64,000 nt of DNA from Patescibacterium sp964487795 (GCA_964487795.1 CAZASI010000001.1:124001-188000), one strand, 5' to 3'. Shown: positions 15,362 through 24,505, counted from the first letter of the stretch. The notes: generated by a model not told the origin, from the sequence alone. Made by a program: numbers and translations.

Positions 15362-16794
15362 ATGCATAAATTAAAAACTACTTCCACGGGACTTAATCTG
15401 TTAACGATTCCAATGGCCGGCGCAAAGACAACGGCTATTTTAGTAATGATAGCGACCGGTTCAAAGCATGAAACAAGAAAAACAAGCGGTCTATCCCATT
15501 TCTTGGAACACATGTTTTTCAAAGGTACAACCAAACGACCGAACGCGATGATTATTTCTTCCGAATTAGATAAACTGGGCGGAGAATATAACGCTTTTAC
15601 TTCAAAAGAATATACCGGCTATTGGATTAAAACTGCCGCCAATCAAATCAAACCAGCGCTCGATGTTTTGGCAGACATGTTACTTAATTCAAAGTTTGAT
15701 CAAGAAGAAATTAAAAGAGAGTCAGGCGTTATTGTCGAAGAGGTTAATATGTATCTTGATAATCCGATTATGCGCATCGAGGATGTGTTTGAAGAATTAC
15801 TCTACGGCGATACTCCGGCGGGTTGGGATACCATTGGCACAAAGAAGAATATTCTCGGTTTTAATCATAAGGATTTTGTAGAATATTTTAAAAGTCAGTA
15901 TAAGACAGAAAGTACTTTTGTGTGTTTAGCAGGCAAGCTACCTACAAATTCTGAGAAGTTGTTATCCTCTACTTTTAAATCATATTCAAAAGGCAAAGCC
16001 AAGAAAAAGATTGTTACCAAAGAAAAACAAATTAAACCAGCAGTAAAATTAGAGTTTAAGCAAACCGATCAAGCTCATCTTTCGCTCGGCGTACGAACAG
16101 TTCAATTTGGTGCCAAAGAATCAGTTGCCTTAAAAGTAATTACGACAATTCTCGGCGGTTCAATGAGCTCTCGACTTTTTCATCAGTTACGCGAACGTAA
16201 CGGACTTTGCTATTATGTGAGATCAGGTAATGAAAGTTATAGCGATACCGGATATTTAACCACCAATGCCGGCGTTCCCGTTGATAAGATTGAAAAAGCA
16301 ATTTCTATTATTGTTCACGAATATAAATTATTAGCTTCTGAACTTATTTCTGCAGAAGAATTATTAAAAATCAAACAATTTATTTCCGGCCGTATTTTAT
16401 TGCAACTTGAAAGTCCGGATGATGTAGCGGGTTGGTACGCTAAGCAATTGGTTATCAACCATCAGCAAAGTAAAAAACTAAAACTTATTACTCCGGAAGA
16501 TTTTTTACACGAGATTGCAAAAATCACTCCGAAAGATATACAAAGAGTCGCGCAGAAAATATTTAATCCAAAGGGATTTAATCTGGCAGTCATTGGACCG
16601 TATAANNNNNNNNNNNNNNNNNNNNNNNNNNNNNNNNNNNNNNNNNNNNNNNNNNNNNNNNNNNNNNNNNNNNNNNNNNNNNNNNNNNNNNNNNNNNNNN
16701 NNNNNCGCAGAAAATATTTAATCCAAAGGGATTTAATCTGGCAGTCATTGGACCGTATAAGGATAAGAAAAAGTTTGAGAAGTTGTTGAGATAA
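15362..16794 (+). CDS. M16-family zinc peptidase, interrupted by an assembly gap
   Basis: The inverted zinc motif HFLEH is at H46-H50 and a third ligand candidate E126 lies in VIVEEVNM, so the site looks active. Family members cut peptides or act as processing peptidases. A 100-N gap splits the end. The 55 bp before the gap (16551-16605) are repeated exactly after it (16706-16760). Merging the overlap gives a continuous frame ending GPYKDKKKFEKLLR and TAA at 16792-16794, total 425 aa, normal for the family. Read straight through the Ns the frame is wrong. Start ATG at 15362. Confidence 0.93.
16606..16705. other. Assembly gap of 100 N
   Basis: Exactly 100 N. The flanks 16551-16605 and 16706-16760 are identical over 55 bp, so the two contigs overlap and the real gap length is probably zero. 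Confidence 0.95.
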
Positions 16795-16798
16795 TTTA

Positions 16799-16827
16799 AA
16801 AGCCCGGCAGATTATCTGTCGGGCTTT
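16799..16827 (+). terminator. Terminator after the M16 peptidase
   Basis: AAAGCCCGGCAG pairs with CTGTCGGGCTTT (one G.U), loop ATTAT, T-rich after. Confidence 0.8.
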
Positions 16828-16842
16828 CTTTAAACAATTTGT

Positions 16843-17052
16843 TTATTTACTTTTCTTTTTAGTTTTTTTACTATTTTTTTTCTTTTTGTTTGCTATTTCG
16901 GAGTCAATTTTTTTAATCTCTTTATCTATTCTCCTGGTTGAAGGAGAAGCTTTACCTAACGACTCATCCAGGTATGACTCTTTTGTTACTTTAAACTGTC
17001 TTTTTAAATCTTTTAATTCCGTGATGTTTTTATTTGAATAGTCTGTATCCAC
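16843..17052 (-). CDS. Small lysine-rich hypothetical protein
   Basis: 69 aa, GTG start. AGGAG lies 6 bp before it, which fixes the start. The protein is predicted to be helical with a C-terminal tail of almost only Lys, Ser and Asn (from about residue 55), suggesting nucleic-acid or ribosome binding, but this is inference. No family recognised. It follows the 17086 gene by 33 bp on the same strand and probably shares its transcript. Confidence 0.55.
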   Translation of the reverse strand: MDTDYSNKNITELKDLKRQFKVTKESYLDESLGKASPSTRRIDKEIKKIDSEIANKKKKNSKKTKKKSK

Positions 17053-17085
17053 TATATTCTCCTATATATTTTAATTAATATACTT

Positions 17086-17613
17086 TTATTTTTTGTACAA
17101 AGCGTCGGCAAGTAAACCGATGCACTTATTATCCTGGCATTCAGCACTCATAAAATCCATCATTGTCTTATGTGCAAATCCATAAACATCTTTCACCCCT
17201 GCACCAACCGCTTCACAGTAAGATGCATAAGCAACCGAAATTGCCTCATCCCATTCTTCTTTAAAAGCAGAAAATGCAACGATTAAATCACCCATGCGAA
17301 TTCCACCACCGAATCTTAATAATATTTGATCTCTGGTTGTCATGGACCGGGTGTCGCCGTTTATATGAAGTCTGATAGCTTTTTCTGAGCCATGATAAGC
17401 ATACTCAGGATTCCAGCCCTCTTCTGATTCATACACCGGCATACATGCAAATTCACCGCTTTTTCTACTACCGGCAACTAAATAGCCGCCAAGCTCTGTT
17501 TCACCGTAATCCTTATGAGCCAATTGTCGCGCTGTCTGTACTATACGATGAGCTTCCTTAATGTGGAAACATTCAGGGACTTTAATGCTCAATAAATCTA
17601 AATATTTATCCAA
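17086..17613 (-). CDS. Hypothetical protein, faintly GlcG/HbpS-like
   Basis: 175 aa, TTG start supported by AGGAGC 5 bp upstream. No signal peptide or membrane helix. The middle part has ELGGYLVAG, then SEKAIRLHINGDTRSM, then FGGGIRMGDLIVAFSAF followed by DEAIS. The order (an A/S-x-x-KA helix, a GG-I strand, then a D-E helix) recalls the GlcG/HbpS fold, but similarity is weak and I would not transfer function. It pairs with the lysine-rich small gene downstream. Both carry Shine-Dalgarno sequences, unlike many core genes here. Confidence 0.55.
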   Translation of the reverse strand: MDKYLDLLSIKVPECFHIKEAHRIVQTARQLAHKDYGETELGGYLVAGSRKSGEFACMPVYESEEGWNPEYAYHGSEKAIRLHINGDTRSMTTRDQILLRFGGGIRMGDLIVAFSAFKEEWDEAISVAYASYCEAVGAGVKDVYGFAHKTMMDFMSAECQDNKCIGLLADALYKK

Positions 17614-17729
17614 TTTTTAGCTCCTATAATTAAAGTTAATGTACAATATTTTCCTTGATTTAATCACTATTTAAGTTTTTTGTCAATGCTATTAAAGCGT
17701 TTATTATCATGCTAAGATAAAAGCATTAT

Positions 17730-20651
17730 ATGCCAAAAACTACTCCAAAATCAGCTGATTTTCTCAAGGATTTAAATAAAGCGCAAAAAGAGGCGGTTAC
17801 GCATGACACCGGCCCGCTCTTGATCGTCGCCGGCGCCGGAACCGGTAAAACGACTGTCTTGATTAAACGTCTCGCCTACTTAATTCTTGAGAAAAAAGTA
17901 CATCCCGAACAAATCCTAGTAACAACCTTTACGGAAAAAGGCGCAGGAGAACTTGAAGAACGCGCTGATAAATTATTGCCGTACGGTTATGTTAACTTGT
18001 GGATCAATACCTTCCACGGTTTTGGTGAAAGAATCTTACGTGATCACGCGCTTGATATCGGACTAACTACGGCTTTTAAAGTTTTAAATAAAACCGAGCA
18101 GTGGATGTTTATCAGAAAACATATTGATGAATTTAAATTTGATTATTATAAACCGCTCGGCGATCCGACAAAATTTATTCATGAAATCATCGATCATTTT
18201 TCTCGCTTGAAAGATGAAAATATAACCACAGATTCGTATCTCAAGTTAGCAGAAAATTTAAAATTGAATGAAGATAAAGCACCAAGCTCAGATGAAACTG
18301 CAGATAAGCTCGAAGCTCAAAGAGTTATTGAACTTGCTAATGGTTACCATATTTATAATCGCCTTTTGCTTGCCGAAGGCTTTCTAGATTTCGGCGACTT
18401 AATCCGTTACACAATAAAACTATTTACAGAGCGCCCGAATATTTTACAAAAATATCGCGAACAATTTAAATACATCATGGTCGATGAGTTTCAGGATACC
18501 AATACGATTCAGTATGAACTGATTAAACTCTTGGCAGCGCCGGAAAATAATTTAGTGGCGGTCGGCGACGATGACCAAAGTATCTATCGATTTAGAGGAG
18601 CCTCTCTTTCAAACATCATGCAATTTAAGGATGACTATCCAAAAGCGCGCGAAGTAGTTCTTACCGAAAACTATCGCTCGGGACAAGTAATTCTAGATCA
18701 TGCCTATACTTTTATTTCTCATAACAACCCGAATCGTCTTGAAACAAAACTAAAACTTGATAAAAAACTTGTTTCGAAAATAAAGGAAAAAGGCGCAGCT
18801 CATTATTATGCTTTTGATACGGAATTTGAAGAAACAAAAACTGTCGCCGACATGATTAAGACACTGCATGATAAAGAAATCCCTTGGTCGCAAATGGCAA
18901 TCTTAGTACGCGCCAATGATACAGCAGATAAATTTGTTAAAGAACTGACCCGTCAACAAATTCCTAATCACTTTGTCTCGCTTAAAGGCCTCTACTATAA
19001 GCCGGTAATTCTTGACGCTTTAGCATATATTAAGTTATTGGATGATTATCATGAACCCGCCGCCTTGTATCGCGCTCTGAATTTAGCGCATTTTAGAATT
19101 GATCACACGAGTCTTTTATTACTCAATAAGTGGGCACGTAAAAAATTATGGTCATTATTTGAAACCCTGCAACACGTTGATCTCATCAATGACCTGCCTG
19201 ACAAAGCACGAAAAAATATTAAGCAACTTCTTGAATCCCTTAAAAAGCATTCTGAATTAGCAAAAACCGATAAAGCCTCAAAAGTATTTTTGCATGCTGT
19301 CAGAGATTGTATCTTAGAGCATCTTGATCAAGATACTGATTTAGAATCATTTTCTTATCTCAATCAATTCTACGCAAAAATTAAAGCTTTTGAAGCCGCC
19401 GACCAAAACGGAACCTTAAAAGATTTTCTTGCTTTAATTTCTTTGGAAATGGAAGCGGGTGAAACTGGGGGGTTGCGTTTTAATTATGACGATGCCGATA
19501 CAGTAAAAGTTATGACCGCACACGCGGCCAAGGGTCAGGAATTTGAACATGTATTTATCGTTAACTTAGTTGATCGAAAATTCCCAACTGATAATCGCGG
19601 CGACAAGTTGCCGATTCCGGAAGAACTTGGAGTGGTTAAGAGCCAAGGCAAAGATGCGCACACCGAAGAAGAACGACGATTATTCTATGTTGCGATGACG
19701 CGTGCAAAATTCGGCTTATATTGCACGGGTGCCCGCGATTACGGCGGACTACGAGATAAAAAACCATCGAAATTTGTTGAGGAAGCAAATCTTCCAATCA
19801 TTGCCTCACGCGCCGATGTTAAAAACGAATTGAAGCGCGATCTTGAAGCCATTGATATAGCTCCCACGCCAACACAATTTGTCTTGCCTGAAAAATTTTC
19901 TTTTTCACAATTAAAAACCTTTGAACGTTGCCCTTGGGAATATAAATTCCTCTATATTTTAAAAATGCCCGAAGAAGATACTTCGTACTTTACTTTTGGT
20001 CGTGTTATACATTCCTGCTTAAGACAATTTCTATTACCACTTCTAAGCGATGCCTGGCGACAACCAAGTTTGTTTGATGGCGGAGTAAAACAGGAAGCTG
20101 ACTTAAGTATTAAACGTCTACTTTCCTTATATCAAGAATATTGGATTGATAGCGGATATAACAGTCGAACTGAAGCTGATCAATATAAAGTACGCGGCAA
20201 ACAAATGTTAGAATCTTTGCAGGCTGGCTTAAAAGATCAACAACCAAGCGTTGCTTTGCTTGAAAAAAAATTTAATCTACCACTTGGTAAAGAAACCTTG
20301 TCGGGAACCATTGATCGAGTCGATCTCTTAGCCGACGGTAGCTTCGAAATTATTGATTATAAAACCGGACAAAAACCAAAAACCTTTGGCTTTGAACAAA
20401 AGCAGCAACTACTATTATATCAAGCTGCTTTAGAAGAAGTCTTTGGCATGAAAGTATCAAAATTAAGCTTTTACTATTTGAAAGATAATGAATACGTGTC
20501 CTTTACCGCAAAACCGGGTGAACTTGAAAAAGTAAAAGAAAAAATGCTTGAACTGATCAATAAAATTAAGAGCTTTGATTTTACTCCGCGAGCGGCAATT
20601 ATGTGCAAAAACTGTCCGTATAAAAAGTTATGCGAGTTTACTCAAATATAA
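17730..20651 (+). CDS. UvrD/AddA-like helicase fused to a RecB-type nuclease
   Basis: 973 aa. The N-terminal superfamily 1A helicase has Walker A GAGTGKT, VDEFQDTN (motif II), DDDQSIYRFRGA (motif III), TENYRSG and VMTAHAAKGQEFEHVF (motifs IV-V), and RRLFYVAMTRAK (motif VI). The C terminus (about 715-973) has FSFSQLKTFERCPWEYKF, GTIDRVD, then EIIDYKTG with the PD-(D/E)XK catalytic core. The closing CKNCPYKKLC together with the upstream ERCPW Cys forms a predicted 4Fe-4S staple as in AddB/Cas4. It probably processes DNA ends for recombination repair in a RecBCD/AddAB-like role. Confidence 0.92.
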   Translation: MPKTTPKSADFLKDLNKAQKEAVTHDTGPLLIVAGAGTGKTTVLIKRLAYLILEKKVHPEQILVTTFTEKGAGELEERADKLLPYGYVNLWINTFHGFGERILRDHALDIGLTTAFKVLNKTEQWMFIRKHIDEFKFDYYKPLGDPTKFIHEIIDHFSRLKDENITTDSYLKLAENLKLNEDKAPSSDETADKLEAQRVIELANGYHIYNRLLLAEGFLDFGDLIRYTIKLFTERPNILQKYREQFKYIMVDEFQDTNTIQYELIKLLAAPENNLVAVGDDDQSIYRFRGASLSNIMQFKDDYPKAREVVLTENYRSGQVILDHAYTFISHNNPNRLETKLKLDKKLVSKIKEKGAAHYYAFDTEFEETKTVADMIKTLHDKEIPWSQMAILVRANDTADKFVKELTRQQIPNHFVSLKGLYYKPVILDALAYIKLLDDYHEPAALYRALNLAHFRIDHTSLLLLNKWARKKLWSLFETLQHVDLINDLPDKARKNIKQLLESLKKHSELAKTDKASKVFLHAVRDCILEHLDQDTDLESFSYLNQFYAKIKAFEAADQNGTLKDFLALISLEMEAGETGGLRFNYDDADTVKVMTAHAAKGQEFEHVFIVNLVDRKFPTDNRGDKLPIPEELGVVKSQGKDAHTEEERRLFYVAMTRAKFGLYCTGARDYGGLRDKKPSKFVEEANLPIIASRADVKNELKRDLEAIDIAPTPTQFVLPEKFSFSQLKTFERCPWEYKFLYILKMPEEDTSYFTFGRVIHSCLRQFLLPLLSDAWRQPSLFDGGVKQEADLSIKRLLSLYQEYWIDSGYNSRTEADQYKVRGKQMLESLQAGLKDQQPSVALLEKKFNLPLGKETLSGTIDRVDLLADGSFEIIDYKTGQKPKTFGFEQKQQLLLYQAALEEVFGMKVSKLSFYYLKDNEYVSFTAKPGELEKVKEKMLELINKIKSFDFTPRAAIMCKNCPYKKLCEFTQI

Positions 20652-20666
20652 GCTTACGTGTATAAT
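20637..20666 (+). promoter_or_regulatory. Promoter abutting the 20673 start codon
   Basis: TTTACT (20637-20642), 18 bp, TATAAT (20661-20666), then 6 bp to ATG. It overlaps the 3' end of the helicase gene. Confidence 0.6.
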
Positions 20667-20672
20667 ACAGGT

Positions 20673-21065
20673 ATGACATTAAGAAGTTATTTAGCATTGA
20701 TGATTATCGCGACACTCGTCGCCTGGCTCGGCTTTGGAATCGTGCTTCTGACGGTTAATCCGGAAACTACGAGTTGGCTTGGATTGATATTGATGTACCT
20801 AAGCCTTTTAGTCGCGGTAACAGGCAGTGGCTCAATTATTGGTTTTATCATCAGATTTTTATTTCTTAAACATGAGCTGATTGTGCGCTCAGTTGTCGTC
20901 GCCTTCCGCCAGGGTTTTTTATCAGCAATTTTAGTCTGCGGCGTTCTTTTCTTATTCTCTCGCGGTCTGTTCAGCGCTTTGAGCCTTGGCTTACTCATTG
21001 TCGTATTAACCGCCTTGGAATTTTTCTTACTAAGTCTTGAATCAGAACAAATTAGATCAAAATAA
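20673..21065 (+). CDS. Small polytopic membrane protein
   Basis: 130 aa from the ATG at 20673; an ATG 15 bp upstream lies within the -10 region and is unlikely. Four hydrophobic helices (about 5-25, 34-58, 75-95, 97-118) and short loops. No family recognised. The promoter predicts a leaderless message. It is followed after 1 bp by the tRNA-binding-domain gene, so the two are coupled. Confidence 0.6.
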   Translation: MTLRSYLALMIIATLVAWLGFGIVLLTVNPETTSWLGLILMYLSLLVAVTGSGSIIGFIIRFLFLKHELIVRSVVVAFRQGFLSAILVCGVLFLFSRGLFSALSLGLLIVVLTALEFFLLSLESEQIRSK

Positions 21066-21066
21066 T

Positions 21067-21453
21067 ATGCTTAGCTTTATAAAAAAATTGTTTAGTTCTA
21101 AATCAGCCAACGCTGAAACACGTTTTCCTAATGTTGTTGTCGGAAAAATTTTACAAATCGAATCTCATCCCAATGCCGATCGCCTGCAACTTGCAACGGT
21201 TGATGTCGGACGACATCTTCGCTTGGTCTGCGGCGCTCCTAATATTGAAGTCGGACAATATGTTCCAGTTGCTTTGGTCGGCGCTCAATTGCCTAACGGA
21301 TTAGTTATTCAACAAGCAAGCATTCGCGGTGTTGATAGTGAGGGCATGATTTGCGCGGCTGATGAACTCGGAGTCGGCAATGATCATTCAGGAGTAATTA
21401 TTTTTCAAGAAGCGCGCATTGGAGAAACCATTGACTCATATTTAAACAAATAA
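21067..21453 (+). CDS. Stand-alone tRNA-binding (OB-fold) domain protein
   Basis: 128 aa. After a basic, hydrophobic N-terminal stretch (MLSFIKKLFSSKS), residues 22-125 form an EMAP-II/PheT-B2 type OB fold: VVVGKILQIESHPNADRLQ, VCGAPNIEVGQ, and GVDSEGMICAADELG are the conserved blocks. In PheT this domain binds phenylalanine tRNA; stand-alone versions (Trbp111, YtpR) bind tRNA non-specifically. It is not part of a synthetase here. ATG at 21067 is used because the frame upstream is inside the preceding gene. Confidence 0.85.
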   Translation: MLSFIKKLFSSKSANAETRFPNVVVGKILQIESHPNADRLQLATVDVGRHLRLVCGAPNIEVGQYVPVALVGAQLPNGLVIQQASIRGVDSEGMICAADELGVGNDHSGVIIFQEARIGETIDSYLNK

Positions 21454-21465
21454 CAAAATAAACAT

Positions 21466-21765
21466 ATGAATTTAATTTCAGACAGCCAAGACGTTTTGTT
21501 TCTAGCCTTAGCTTTGTGCGCGTTATGGCTCACGGCTTTTTTCGCGTGGTTTTTGTACTACGCGATTATGTCAGTTCGCCAAATTTATCAGGCAGTCAAG
21601 CAGATAAAAAGTAAGATTGATGCGGTTGATGAAATTATTACTATGATCCGGGAAAAGATCAGCGCGAGTACATCATACCTTACCTTGATCGTCGCCGGAG
21701 TACGCAAAGTTGTTGATTTGCTTGGCTCTAACAAATCAGAAAAAAAGAAAAAAGCACGAAACTAA
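21466..21765 (+). CDS. Small membrane protein with a coiled-coil tail
   Basis: 99 aa. One N-terminal transmembrane helix (about 10-34) is followed by an amphipathic helix (QIYQAVKQIKSKIDAVDEII), a second weaker hydrophobic segment (66-84) and a Lys-rich end (KKKKAR). No family recognised. It sits 12 bp after the tRNA-binding gene and is probably the last gene of that transcript. A new promoter for the M23 peptidase starts just after it. Confidence 0.6.
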   Translation: MNLISDSQDVLFLALALCALWLTAFFAWFLYYAIMSVRQIYQAVKQIKSKIDAVDEIITMIREKISASTSYLTLIVAGVRKVVDLLGSNKSEKKKKARN

Positions 21766-21781
21766 ATTGTTATTTTGTTGA

Positions 21782-21810
21782 TTGACCCGCCGCGTGCTTT
21801 ATGGTATTAT
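21782..21810 (+). promoter_or_regulatory. Promoter upstream of the M23 endopeptidase
   Basis: TTGACC (21782-21787), 17 bp, TATTAT (21805-21810). The leader to the TTG start is about 70 nt and contains a 17-codon frame from the ATG at 21814. Confidence 0.65.
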
Positions 21811-21887
21811 ATGATGGTTCGATTAAGTTTTAGACTATATATATTAGTACCAAACTTAAGCAGATAACCGTTAATTTACTGTTATCT

Positions 21888-23153
21888 TTGCTAAAATTTA
21901 TCATTCATATAAAGAGGTTCATAGCCGCTTTTTTTGTTACAGTGCTGATAAAGCCCTTAGCTTGGATTGCGCGATTGGCTTTTGACTTATTTTTGGTACC
22001 TATCTATCGCTTGTATGTTCGCGGCGCAAAGAAAATAGAAGGTGGTAATAAAGTGAGCGGTTCGACAGTTTCACATTTCTTAAACGGTCGCTTTAATATA
22101 CATATTTTTATCGGAGCTCTGGCGTTGATTCTCTGTATCAGTAACTTGGTCGGAAACCAAAGTGTCGCTTCATCCGATGAGCTAGTCGGTCGTACTAAAC
22201 TTTCCCGACTGGTCGTCTCGGGCGATGTTGAAAGAGAACAACTGATTGAAGATTATCCTAATCTTGAAATAGCGAAGCTGGAAAGGCGCTTTGGAACAGA
22301 TACTGATGTCATGCAGATTGAAGGAAGTATTCTCACTAAAGAAGAACCTGAAGTTGAGGCTGGTCCAGCCTTGGCTGAACGCAGCGAAACCGTAATCTAT
22401 ACGGTTCAATCAGGAGATACAATCAGTAGTATTGCGCGACGATTCGGCGTCAGCGTTAATACGGTATTATGGGAAAATAATTTAACTGCGACAAGTTTGA
22501 TTAAGCCGGGTATCGAACTCAGTATTCTACCAAGCTCAGGAATTTCTCATACGATCACGCGCGGTCAAACTCTAGGTCAAATTGCCGCGTTATACGGAGT
22601 TAGCAGCGACGATATACTTACAACCAATAATCTCGCTAACCCGAACCAGCTACAACTTGGAGCAAAGATTATTATTCCTGGCGGATCACGCTTGGCTGTT
22701 GCTGCGCCGACTAGAACAACTGCACGACAAGCAAGCAGCGGTATTATTGGCATCATCCAAAACAATAAACCCTCAGCCCTTATTCCTTCAGGTGGACGTA
22801 TGGTGTGGCCAACCTCAGGTTATCGTATTACACAATACTTTTCTTCTCGTCATACGGGTCTAGATATTGCGAATAAAATTGGTACTCCTATTTATGCGGC
22901 TGATGCAGGAACAGTTGTTACTGTTGGTTATAACCGTGGTGGTTACGGCAACCAAATTGTTATTAATCACGGAGGCGGCAAGCAAACACGCTACGCTCAC
23001 CTTTCTTCCTTTGACGTCAGAGTAGGAAATAAAGTAACCAAGGGCCAATACATCGGAGCCATGGGATCAACAGGACGTTCTACGGGTCCTCACCTTCACT
23101 TTGAGGTTCTTATCAACGGCAACGTTTATAACCCGCTGAACTATATCAGATAA
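21888..23153 (+). CDS. LysM/M23 peptidoglycan endopeptidase
   Basis: 421 aa, TTG start. A cytoplasmic basic N terminus and a transmembrane helix at about 75-90 anchor it; the rest is extracellular. Two LysM repeats (about 168-212 and 218-263) bind glycan; YTVQSGDTISSIARRFGV is the first. The C-terminal peptidase M23 domain (about 305-420) keeps HTGLD, then YAHLS and HLHFEV, so all zinc and catalytic histidines are present. It should cut peptide cross-links. The upstream promoter gives it its own transcript. Confidence 0.92.
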   Translation: MLKFIIHIKRFIAAFFVTVLIKPLAWIARLAFDLFLVPIYRLYVRGAKKIEGGNKVSGSTVSHFLNGRFNIHIFIGALALILCISNLVGNQSVASSDELVGRTKLSRLVVSGDVEREQLIEDYPNLEIAKLERRFGTDTDVMQIEGSILTKEEPEVEAGPALAERSETVIYTVQSGDTISSIARRFGVSVNTVLWENNLTATSLIKPGIELSILPSSGISHTITRGQTLGQIAALYGVSSDDILTTNNLANPNQLQLGAKIIIPGGSRLAVAAPTRTTARQASSGIIGIIQNNKPSALIPSGGRMVWPTSGYRITQYFSSRHTGLDIANKIGTPIYAADAGTVVTVGYNRGGYGNQIVINHGGGKQTRYAHLSSFDVRVGNKVTKGQYIGAMGSTGRSTGPHLHFEVLINGNVYNPLNYIR

Positions 23154-23182
23154 TTGCAAAATTCTGATTACTTCGCTACACT
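23154..23182 (+). promoter_or_regulatory. Promoter abutting the 23189 start codon
   Basis: TTGCAA (23154-23159), 17 bp, TACACT (23177-23182), then exactly 6 bp to ATG. Begins directly after the M23 stop codon. Confidence 0.7.
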
Positions 23183-23188
23183 TGCTAT

Positions 23189-23443
23189 ATGAATTTCATT
23201 GTTGGTTTGATTCTGTCTATTGGAGGAGCCCTGATTACGATAAAATCAGAGAAAATCTTTGAATTTTTCGGTAGAATTGAGTGGTTTGAAGATAAGCTTG
23301 GCAGTTCCGGCGGTTCACGCTTGGGCTATAAGCTAATCGGCATTCTATTCTTCTTTATCGGCATCTTAACTATGACAGGCTTAATCGGCGGATTCTTACA
23401 GTTTATTCTTTCGCCACTACTCAGGTATTCCAATCCTGAATAA
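23189..23443 (+). CDS. Small two-helix membrane protein
   Basis: 84 aa with hydrophobic helices at about 1-16 and 48-75 flanking a charged loop that begins KSEKIFEFFGRIEWFEDKLG. No family recognised. The promoter geometry predicts transcription from the ATG itself. tRNA-Ala begins 4 bp after the stop, so the tRNA is probably made from the same transcript. Confidence 0.65.
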   Translation: MNFIVGLILSIGGALITIKSEKIFEFFGRIEWFEDKLGSSGGSRLGYKLIGILFFFIGILTMTGLIGGFLQFILSPLLRYSNPE

Positions 23444-23447
23444 GTAA

Positions 23448-23520
23448 GGGCCCTTAGCTCATTTGGTAGAGCACCGCGTTTGCAACGCGGGGGTGACCGG
23501 TTCGAGCCCGGTAGGGTCCA
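23448..23520 (+). tRNA. tRNA-Ala (anticodon UGC)
   Basis: Acceptor GGGCCCT/AGGGTCC with discriminator A, anticodon stem CCGCG/CGCGG with loop TTTGCAA, T loop TTCGAGC. CCA is not encoded. Confidence 0.95.
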
Positions 23521-23529
23521 CACATTATT

Positions 23530-23556
23530 AGATTTGATTAATCAAATCTTTTTTTG
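23530..23556 (+). terminator. Terminator after tRNA-Ala
   Basis: Perfect palindrome AGATTTGATTAATCAAATCT (23530-23549) followed by a run of T. Confidence 0.85.
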
Positions 23557-23635
23557 TACCATTGACATTTTAAATTAATTATGTAATAATCATTTTAATA
23601 AAAATTTCGAACATTAACAGGAGAATAAGCAATAC

Positions 23636-24505
23636 ATGAAAACACTACTCATAGTATTTGTAGTAACGGCAAGCTTAATGTACATGGGCTGCCAACCGAA
23701 TTCTAAGCAACAAGAGCGGGTACAGGAACATAAAGTTACTCCTCCTCCACCCGACGTTTCCAGAATCATCGCTTCGGTTTCAGAACTTCAGGAAGAAAAA
23801 ATGTTTTTGGTAACTCTGAAATTTAAAAAAGAACAATTGACCATTGATCCGTTTGACCTTATTGGAAACGAAATCAAAGCGGAACACAAAACAATTGTTG
23901 TTGGAGAAGAAACATATAACAGTTATCAGGTCGGACAAAAAATATCCGAACAAACCGATACCTGGGGAATATTCTTTGAAGGTGACTTTTCAACGTATGT
24001 CATTAAAGTAGATAAGAAGGAAACCGAGAGTCAATTCTTTTGGACAGACTCAAGCGGTATGCAAACCGAAATCAACGAGGCAGAATATCAGGAAGCTCTA
24101 CGGGAACTTAACAAAATTGGACGCACTATAACAAGAGTTAAATATTCCGGCTTAGAAAAAAATTACCTATCAAATATTCCAATAAGTGAGATGCGTTTTG
24201 CATCTTACAAACCCTTATATCACTATTACTTTGAAATTGAAGTTAAAAATGAAACCTTCACTTTTGATATAGGTAAGCAGATCAGAAACGCTTCCAATGT
24301 CCATAAGATAAGCTTGGAAGTTTCCGAAAATTCCTATCTATCCACACGGGAAATATGGGACCCAAGTTTTAATTCCGGATCCTTTTTCTTTAAAGGCAGA
24401 CTTTCTCGACTTAAAGGCAAAGTATTGCGTAAATGGAAAAGCACGGATTCTGTATATCAAATCGGTATTACGCAAGAACAGAAAGAATTCATTGTTGCAA
24501 AATAA
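23636..24505 (+). CDS. Putative lipoprotein, function unknown
   Basis: 289 aa. A signal peptide ends at GCQPNSK: hydrophobic h-region (3-17), then MYMGC with C19 as the probable lipidated Cys (the lipobox is not ideal at -3). The mature part has two similar blocks of strands, each ending in a G-S-F-F-F or G-D-F-S motif, which may be a duplicated beta domain. AGGAG lies about 12 bp before the ATG and a TTGACA-type promoter is further up. Monocistronic, with its own terminator. Confidence 0.65.
   Translation: MKTLLIVFVVTASLMYMGCQPNSKQQERVQEHKVTPPPPDVSRIIASVSELQEEKMFLVTLKFKKEQLTIDPFDLIGNEIKAEHKTIVVGEETYNSYQVGQKISEQTDTWGIFFEGDFSTYVIKVDKKETESQFFWTDSSGMQTEINEAEYQEALRELNKIGRTITRVKYSGLEKNYLSNIPISEMRFASYKPLYHYYFEIEVKNETFTFDIGKQIRNASNVHKISLEVSENSYLSTREIWDPSFNSGSFFFKGRLSRLKGKVLRKWKSTDSVYQIGITQEQKEFIVAK

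Noticed and set aside
16515..16721. Frame running through the N gap
   Set aside because: Artefact of the 100-N spacer and the unmerged contig overlap.
21037..21066. Upstream extension of the tRNA-binding protein
   Set aside because: The extra ten residues lie in another frame of the preceding membrane protein gene; the ATG at 21067 is preferred.
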